This document shows, one piece after another, positions 58,965-64,000 of a DNA stretch of 64,000 nucleotides. The stretch covers positions 60,741-124,740 of the forward strand of contig NZ_JAKNTA010000017.1 in the NCBI RefSeq assembly GCF_022288725.1, in the 5' to 3' direction. A program made the position numbers and the translations under genes. The notes beneath the pieces were generated by a model. The model saw nothing but the letters and a program-made list of their open reading frames with translations, was not told the DNA's origin and ran no database searches. The stretch's first letter is position 1. Every line of letters begins with the position of its first letter. This DNA comes from Kitasatospora sp. A2-31. GTDB lineage: Bacteria > Actinomycetota > Actinomycetes > Streptomycetales > Streptomycetaceae.

Positions 58965-60407
58965 GTGGGTTACCTCGTGGCCGTTCCGGTCGCGGCGCTC
59001 TGCTGCCTGCTGCCGCTGCTGCCCGTGCCGGGACCGCTCGGCGTGCCGCGCTGGCTCGGCCACCCCGTCGACTGGCCCAAGGTCGGGCTGCTCTCCTTCC
59101 TGCACGGCTGCTGGGAGTCGCTCGCCCAGGGGCTGACCACGCCCTGCCTGCGACTGGTCCGGGTGCTGCTGCGCCGCGCGCCGCTGGCCGACCGGCCGCC
59201 GGCCCGGCCCTGCGCCAACGCCTTCTTCCCGGTGCTGTTCGCCGGGGTGCTGATGCTGCCGCCGGCCGCCGCCGCGCTGGTCGCGGTGCCGCCGGCCCTG
59301 CTCGGCTACGCCGACTCCGACCGCGGGCGGCGGGTCTGGAACGGTGCGCAGCTCGGGCTCTCCGCCTTCGCCTCCTCGACCGTCTTCCACCTGCTCTCCG
59401 GGCCGCAGCTGCTGCTCGGCTCCCGGTTCCCGGCCGCGCTGCTCCCCGGGTGCGCCGCTCTCGGTGCGTTCTGCCTGGTCAACAGCGCCCTGGTGAGCGG
59501 CATGCTGGTGCTCGCCGAGGGCCGGCGGCCGACCGTGCTGCTGAGCGGGCCGGCCACCGCGATCGGTCTGCCGGTGCTGGTGCACGCGGCCGGCGGGCTG
59601 ATGGTCGCGGTGCTCTGGCAGGGCCCGTACGGCGCGTTCGCGGCGCTGCTGGCGCTGCTGCCGCTCTCCATCTCGGCCTGGGTGTTCGCCCAGGGCCACC
59701 GCGAGCGCGACGCCCACCAGGCCACCGTCCAGGCGCTGGTGCAGGCCGTCGAGATCAAGGACGCCTACACCCGCGGCCACAGCGAGCGGGTCGGCAGGGC
59801 GGCCGTGCTGATCGCCGATCAGCTCGGCATGGAGGCCGAACGGCTGCGCACCCTGCGGTACGCCGGGATCCTGCACGACGTCGGGAAGCTGGGCGTCGCC
59901 ACCGAGCTGCTGCGAAGAAACGGTCCCCTGACCGACGCCGAGCGGCGGGCGGTCGAGGTGCACCCGGTGCACGGCTACGAGCTGGTCCGCGGGATCGCCT
60001 TCCTCGGCGAGGCGCACGCCGGCATCCTGCACCACCACGAGCGGGTGGACGGCCGGGGCTACCCGAGCGGGCTGGTGGGGGAGCAGATCCCGGAGTTCGC
60101 CCGGATCATCTCGGTCGCCGACGCCTTCGACTCGATGACGTCCACCCGCTCCTACCGCCGCGGCCGGCCGGTGGCCGAGGCCGTGGCCGAGCTGGAGCGC
60201 TGCGCGGGCAGCCAGTTCGACCCGGTGATGGTCCGGGCACTGGTCGACGCGCTCGCGGAGCACGACTGGCAGCCGGTGCTGCCACCGTCCGGCGACTGCA
60301 TCAAGGCGGTTCCGGACATCCCGCTCGGAGTCCCCGAGCCGGCCCGGGCGGCCCCGCGCCGGGTGCCCGCGCAGGGCGGCAGCGTCCCGACGGCCGGGCC
60401 GTCGTGA
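58965..60407 (+). CDS. Membrane-anchored HD-GYP domain protein
   Basis: 480 residues. About six membrane segments occupy residues ~1-245. A complete HD-GYP domain follows: HSERVG, ILHDVGKLGV, HPVHGYELV, HHHERVDGRGYPSGL and SVADAFDSMTS. HD-GYP enzymes hydrolyse cyclic di-GMP or related dinucleotides. GTG 58965 has no good ribosome binding site; CTG 58950, five bases after GGAGAGG, may be the true start (+5 residues). Its stop overlaps the next start (GTGA). Confidence 0.85.
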   Translation: MGYLVAVPVAALCCLLPLLPVPGPLGVPRWLGHPVDWPKVGLLSFLHGCWESLAQGLTTPCLRLVRVLLRRAPLADRPPARPCANAFFPVLFAGVLMLPPAAAALVAVPPALLGYADSDRGRRVWNGAQLGLSAFASSTVFHLLSGPQLLLGSRFPAALLPGCAALGAFCLVNSALVSGMLVLAEGRRPTVLLSGPATAIGLPVLVHAAGGLMVAVLWQGPYGAFAALLALLPLSISAWVFAQGHRERDAHQATVQALVQAVEIKDAYTRGHSERVGRAAVLIADQLGMEAERLRTLRYAGILHDVGKLGVATELLRRNGPLTDAERRAVEVHPVHGYELVRGIAFLGEAHAGILHHHERVDGRGYPSGLVGEQIPEFARIISVADAFDSMTSTRSYRRGRPVAEAVAELERCAGSQFDPVMVRALVDALAEHDWQPVLPPSGDCIKAVPDIPLGVPEPARAAPRRVPAQGGSVPTAGPS

Positions 60408-61759
60408 TCGCGGCGACCGGTGGCGCCCGGAGGCCGTCCCGGCGGGCCGCCGGCGGGCTGCTCCCCGGGGCGGCGTACGGCGGGGTGGCGGCGGTGCACG
60501 GCGCGGCGCTCGCACTGCTGGCCATGGCCTTCGGGGTGGTCGCGGTGCGCGGGGTGGCCGAGCCCGGGGTGGCGCTGGCCTTCACGGTGCTGATCGCGCT
60601 CGGCGAATGCGTCCGGATCACCCTGCCGGGCGACCGGGAGCAGGCGCCGATCGGGGCGGCCGGCGCGCTGGCGTACGCCCTGCTGGGGCCGCTGCGGGGG
60701 CTGCCGACCGGGCACGGCGTGTTCCAGGCGGTCGCCGTGACCGGGGCGGGCCTGCTGCTCGCGCTGCTGCCGGCCCTGCTCCTGCCGCACGGCGCCCGTC
60801 GGCACCGGCAGGCGCCCTGGCGGGACCAGGTCCGCCTGGACGGCGCGGCCCGGCGGCTGCTCGGGGCCGGCTTCGCGGCGGCGATCTTCCAGCCGCTCTA
60901 CACCAGCGGTGCGGTGGACCGGTTCTCCGCGGACGGGCCGGTGTACGGGGTCTTCCTGACCCTGGTGGCCGCGCTCGCCGCACTCTGCGACGCCAGCCTG
61001 GCCGCGCTGCTGCGGCGAGCGCGGAGCGGACTGCGGTTCCCGGCGGCGCTGGAGGACGAGCTGCGCTCGCTGTTCGGGATCGGCACGGCGATCGCCGCGA
61101 CCGGGCTGCTGGTCAGCCTGGCCGCCGGCGAGGTCGGGCTCTGGGCGCTGCCGTTGTTCTGCGCACCGCTGCTGCTGGCCCAGGTGTCGTTCCGCCGGGC
61201 CGCCGCCGTCCGGGCCACCACCGGGCAGACCATCGCCAGCCTGGCCCGGGCCACCGAGGTGGCCGGCTACACCCCGCCCGGGCACGCCCGCCGGGTGGCC
61301 GACACCGCGTGCGCGATCGGGCGCGAGCTGGGTCTGGGCACCCGTGAGCTCGCCCTCTTGGAGTACGCGGCGCTGATGCACGACGTGGGGCAGCTGTCTC
61401 TCGTCGAGCCGGTGCCGGACGGCGCGACGGCACTGCTCCCGGACGAGGAGCAGCGCCGGATCGCCCGCCTCGGCAGCGAGGTGATCATGCGGACGGGGGT
61501 GCCGCGGAAGGTGGCCGAGCAGGTGGCCCGGCTGGCCGACCCCTGGCAGGGCGGCCCGGCCGCCGCGGACGGCGAGGTGCCGCTGGCGGCCCGGATCATC
61601 CGGGTGGCCAACGCGCACGACGACCTGCTGACGGCGGCGCGCGGGCGCGGGGTGGGCGAGGCGGTGGGGCGACTGGAGGTGCTGGAGACGCTGCGGCTGG
61701 GCCGGGGCCGGGTCTACGACGCCCGGGTGGTGGACGCCCTCGTCCGGGTCCGCGGTTAG
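60404..61759 (+). CDS. Membrane protein with degenerate HD domain
   Basis: 451 residues. Around eight membrane helices fill residues ~20-270, then an HD-like region: ASLARATEVAGYTPPGHARRVAD, LEYAALMHDVGQLSLVE and VANAHDDLLTA. The HD pair is kept but the HHE and GYP motifs of the first protein are missing. GTG 60404 overlaps the upstream stop codon. The pair looks like a duplicated signalling unit in which the second member has lost phosphodiesterase activity and may regulate the first. Confidence 0.8.
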   Translation: MIAATGGARRPSRRAAGGLLPGAAYGGVAAVHGAALALLAMAFGVVAVRGVAEPGVALAFTVLIALGECVRITLPGDREQAPIGAAGALAYALLGPLRGLPTGHGVFQAVAVTGAGLLLALLPALLLPHGARRHRQAPWRDQVRLDGAARRLLGAGFAAAIFQPLYTSGAVDRFSADGPVYGVFLTLVAALAALCDASLAALLRRARSGLRFPAALEDELRSLFGIGTAIAATGLLVSLAAGEVGLWALPLFCAPLLLAQVSFRRAAAVRATTGQTIASLARATEVAGYTPPGHARRVADTACAIGRELGLGTRELALLEYAALMHDVGQLSLVEPVPDGATALLPDEEQRRIARLGSEVIMRTGVPRKVAEQVARLADPWQGGPAAADGEVPLAARIIRVANAHDDLLTAARGRGVGEAVGRLEVLETLRLGRGRVYDARVVDALVRVRG

Positions 61760-61999
61760 CGCGGGGCCCGTACGCGGCGGTTCGCCGGGCGGGCCCGCTG
61801 GGGTTGAGGCACGGCGGTGGGGCGGGCAGGCTGGGTAGGGGCGGGCGCCGGCGGCGGGGGCAACCACGACGGTGGGGAGCGCGGGCGGCGGCGGGCGTGG
61901 TTGGATGCGGTCGTAGCGTGGAACACCGACCCGGGGTACCGGGCCCGTGACGCGGGAGCGGATACGGGACTTGAGCGGACGACGACGGCAGGGACGAAC

Positions 62000-62992
62000 G
62001 TGAGGATCTTCCACCGGGCACGGCACCGGCCGTCCGCCACCTGGCGGCAGACGACCGACCGGGCTTTCACGCTGATCGGCGACGGCCGGTACGAGGATGC
62101 GGGCGCACTGCTGGTGATGGCGGCCGACCTGGAGCCGTGGCTGTCGGACTCCTGGTTCAACCTCGCGCTGCTGCACAAGTTCCGCCGGGACTGGGAGCAG
62201 GCGCGGGCGGCCGGGCTGCGCGCGGTGGCGTTGCTGGACCGCGAGCAGGGCGCCCCCGACTGGTGGAATCTGGGCATCACGGCGACGGCGCTGCAGGACT
62301 GGCCGCTGGCCCGGCGGGCCTGGCAGGCGTACGGCCTGCGGCTACCGGGCGGCCCCGGTGGGCAGCCGGACGGGCCGGTGAGCCTGGACCTCGGGACGAC
62401 GCCGGTGCGGCTCTCCCCGGACGGCGAGTCCGAGGTGGTCTGGGGCCGGCGGCTGGATCCGGCCCGGATCGAGGTGCTGTCGATCCCGCTGCCGTCCTCC
62501 GGCAGACGCTGGGGGGAGGTCGTGCTGCACGACGGAGCCCCGCACGGCGAGCGGGTCACCGACGGAGTGGCCTACCCGGTGTTCGACGAGATCGAGCTGT
62601 GGGCGCCGTCCCCGGTGCCGACGTACGTCGTCCTGCTGCAGGCCGCGACGGCGGCGGACCGGGACGCACTGGAGCGGCTGGTCGCGGACGCGGGCTATGC
62701 GGCGGAGGACTGGACGTCGTCGGTGCGGTTGCTCTGCCGGGCCTGCTCGGAGAGCCGGATGGCCGCCGACGACGGGCACACCGCCCACCACGATCCGCAC
62801 GACGACGGCGACGCCGCCCACCCCGGGCACCTGAGCCACCTCAGTCAGGGCGGCGCGGCCGGGATGTCCTGGCTGGTGGAGCGGGAGTGCGGGATCGCGG
62901 CGCCGGCCCACCTGGTGCGGGCCCTGCTGGACCGCTGGGCGGCGGCCTCCCCGGGATCGCGGGCGTACCGGGATCTCGAAGAAGTCTGCTGA
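62000..62992 (+). CDS. TPR-like protein of unknown function
   Basis: 330 residues. Residues ~12-110 hold two or three tetratricopeptide-like helical hairpins (AFTLIGDGRYEDAGALLVMAADLEPWLSDSWFNLALLH...WWNLGITATAL). The C-terminal half, with DLGTTPVRLSPDGESEVVWGRRLDPARIEVLSIPLPSSG, is a conserved actinobacterial domain without known activity. Near its end a His/Asp-rich loop (HTAHHDPHDDGDAAHPGHLS) could bind metal. GTG 62000 has AGGGA 6 bases upstream. It precedes the deformylase gene by 27 bases. Confidence 0.75.
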   Translation: MRIFHRARHRPSATWRQTTDRAFTLIGDGRYEDAGALLVMAADLEPWLSDSWFNLALLHKFRRDWEQARAAGLRAVALLDREQGAPDWWNLGITATALQDWPLARRAWQAYGLRLPGGPGGQPDGPVSLDLGTTPVRLSPDGESEVVWGRRLDPARIEVLSIPLPSSGRRWGEVVLHDGAPHGERVTDGVAYPVFDEIELWAPSPVPTYVVLLQAATAADRDALERLVADAGYAAEDWTSSVRLLCRACSESRMAADDGHTAHHDPHDDGDAAHPGHLSHLSQGGAAGMSWLVERECGIAAPAHLVRALLDRWAAASPGSRAYRDLEEVC

Positions 62993-63019
62993 GTACCCTG
63001 GTGAGGTACGCGTAGACCT

Positions 63020-63655
63020 ATGGAAGCGGAAGACATGGCGGAGCAGGCCGAGCAGCACGAGCACGACGAGAACCCGAACCCGAAGGTGATCGGGGAGGAG
63101 CCGGACCTCACCAAGGGCACCGCGCGCCCGATCACCGTGGTCGGCAACCCCGTCCTGCACCGCGAGGTCAAGGACGTCACCGCGTTCGACGGCGAGCTGT
63201 CCGCCCTGATCGACGACATGTTCCAGTCGATGTACGCCGCCGAGGGCGTGGGCCTGGCGGCCAACCAGATCGGTGTGGACCTCAAGGTCTTCGTCTACGA
63301 CTGCCCGGACGACGAGGGCGTGCGCCACATCGGCCACGTGATCAACCCGAAGCTGGAGGACTACCCGGCCGACCGCCGCCGGGTGCTGGACGACGGCAAC
63401 GAGGGCTGCCTGTCGGTGCCCACCGCCTACGCCGAGCTGGCGCGCCCGGACTTCGCCGCGGTGACCGGTGTGGACAAGGACGGCCGGCCGATCCGGGTCG
63501 AGGGCACCGGCTTCTTCGCCCGCTGCCTGCTGCACGAGACGGACCACCTGTACGGCACCCTCTACATCGACAAGCTGTCGAAGCGGGACCGCAAGGACGC
63601 CCTGCGGCAGATGGCCGAGGGGACGCCGCGGTACGCGACCGTGCCGAACGAGTAA
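63020..63655 (+). CDS. def: Peptide deformylase
   Basis: 211 residues. Motif 1 GVGLAANQIG, motif 2 EGCLSVP and motif 3 LHETDHLYG give the Cys-His-His metal site and catalytic Glu. An acidic ~40-residue N-terminal extension (EQAEQHEHDENPNPK) is longer than in E. coli. ATG 63020 is given; ATG 63035 has GGAAG nearby and may be the real start. It removes formyl groups from nascent proteins. Confidence 0.95.
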   Translation: MEAEDMAEQAEQHEHDENPNPKVIGEEPDLTKGTARPITVVGNPVLHREVKDVTAFDGELSALIDDMFQSMYAAEGVGLAANQIGVDLKVFVYDCPDDEGVRHIGHVINPKLEDYPADRRRVLDDGNEGCLSVPTAYAELARPDFAAVTGVDKDGRPIRVEGTGFFARCLLHETDHLYGTLYIDKLSKRDRKDALRQMAEGTPRYATVPNE

Positions 63656-63680
63656 CGGCCGACGCTCGTTGAAGGCCTGT

Positions 63681-63715
63681 CGAAGGCCGGTGCGGAGGCT
63701 CCGCACCGGCCTTCG
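63681..63715 (+). terminator. Bidirectional terminator after def
   Basis: A perfect 16-bp stem (63681-63696 with 63700-63715), loop GGC, between def and the convergent partial gene. Confidence 0.85.
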
Positions 63716-63732
63716 GACTGTCCGGTTGCAGG

Positions 63733-64000
63733 TCAGCGCTGGATGAAGAGCCACTCCGGGCCGTAGGTGAACCGGGGGTCGGCGGGGAGCTTGATGCCGT
63801 TGATCTGCTGGGCGGTGCTGCGCATCTTGCCCATGTGGGTGATGGCGGGGCCGATCGCGGCGGTCCCGCCGTCGGCCCAGGCGTCCTGGAGGGCGTACAG
63901 CATGTCGCTGTAGTGCTGGTTGAAGGTGGTCAGGCGGTCGGCGGTGGCCTGGTCGGGCTCGTTGCCGGGGGAGTTGGCCCAGCCGCCCGCGGGGATCCGG
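63733..64000 (-). CDS. C-terminal end of a protein cut by the window edge, possibly ferritin-like
   Basis: About 88 residues are visible, ending in KLPADPRFTYGPEWLFIQR and a TGA whose complement is TCA at 63733-63735. The helical part FNQHYSDMLYALQDAWADGG and ITHMGKMRSTAQQIN, together with the terminal YGPEW, resembles the C-terminus of VioB-like ferritin domain proteins. The start lies outside the window, so the assignment is weak; the open frame itself is well supported by codon bias. Confidence 0.5.
   Translation of the reverse strand, partial: RIPAGGWANSPGNEPDQATADRLTTFNQHYSDMLYALQDAWADGGTAAIGPAITHMGKMRSTAQQINGIKLPADPRFTYGPEWLFIQR

Overview
The window is a 64 kb piece of a very high-GC actinobacterial chromosome, most likely Streptomyces or Kitasatospora. 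The composition (third codon positions almost all G or C), the many GTG starts, the probable leaderless promoters and the gene content all point there. Gene order follows the deeply conserved chromosomal block that in Mycobacterium tuberculosis runs through rhlE, moeB1, adnAB, nudC, uvrD2, a mycoredoxin, whiB7, the DUF2342/UPF0182 genes, aroA, rsgA and the SigH/RshA pair. It is therefore core genome. I see no insertion sequence, prophage, CRISPR array or secondary-metabolite cluster.

Layout. 0-15 kb: DEAD-box helicase, ferritin-like protein, small membrane protein, DUF3107, TetR and alpha/beta hydrolase, a glycosyltransferase/membrane protein/epimerase trio, MoeZ, a flippase-like membrane protein with a kinase-like domain, and an alkyltransferase-like protein. 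15-33 kb: the AdnA and AdnB helicase-nucleases, a SpoIIE-type phosphatase, an endonuclease/exonuclease/phosphatase-family protein, a PadR-regulated ABC exporter, an M20 dipeptidase, NudC, a GntR regulator and mycoredoxin. 33-42 kb: UvrD2, then wblC (whiB7 orthologue) behind a long attenuator leader, an ABC1 kinase, an aminoglycoside-phosphotransferase-like protein, an orphan ThiF-like protein and a YgjP-type metalloprotease. 42-46 kb: a NUDIX hydrolase, a DUF2342 protein, then an artificial joint. 46-57 kb: initiator tRNA, a Sel1-repeat protein, catR-katA, a 120-bp tandem repeat, hisN, gdx/sugE, rsgA, aroA, an M50-like protein, an SRAP protein and a small hydrolase. 57-64 kb: sigR-rsrA, two HD-domain membrane proteins, a TPR-like protein, peptide deformylase and one partial gene.

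The most important structural observation is technical. Bases 44968-44986 are exactly the 19-bp Tn5/Nextera mosaic end. The sequence there is a false joint: it truncates an SDR gene on the left and leaves only the C-terminal third of a UPF0182 membrane protein on the right, and the genes normally between them are missing.

The clearest biological theme is stress regulation. sigR-rsrA sits at 57-58 kb, and three promoters in the window match the SigR consensus GGAAT-N18/19-GTT: in front of sigR itself, mycoredoxin and moeZ. A Fur-family CatR has a palindrome inside the katA promoter. wblC has an AT-rich box next to its -35, a 158-codon upstream ORF, a textbook intrinsic terminator, and an 8-bp alternative pairing that would break that terminator. 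A 120-bp intergenic repeat (three tandem copies at 50.7 kb, one degenerate copy at 33.1 kb) is the least explained element.
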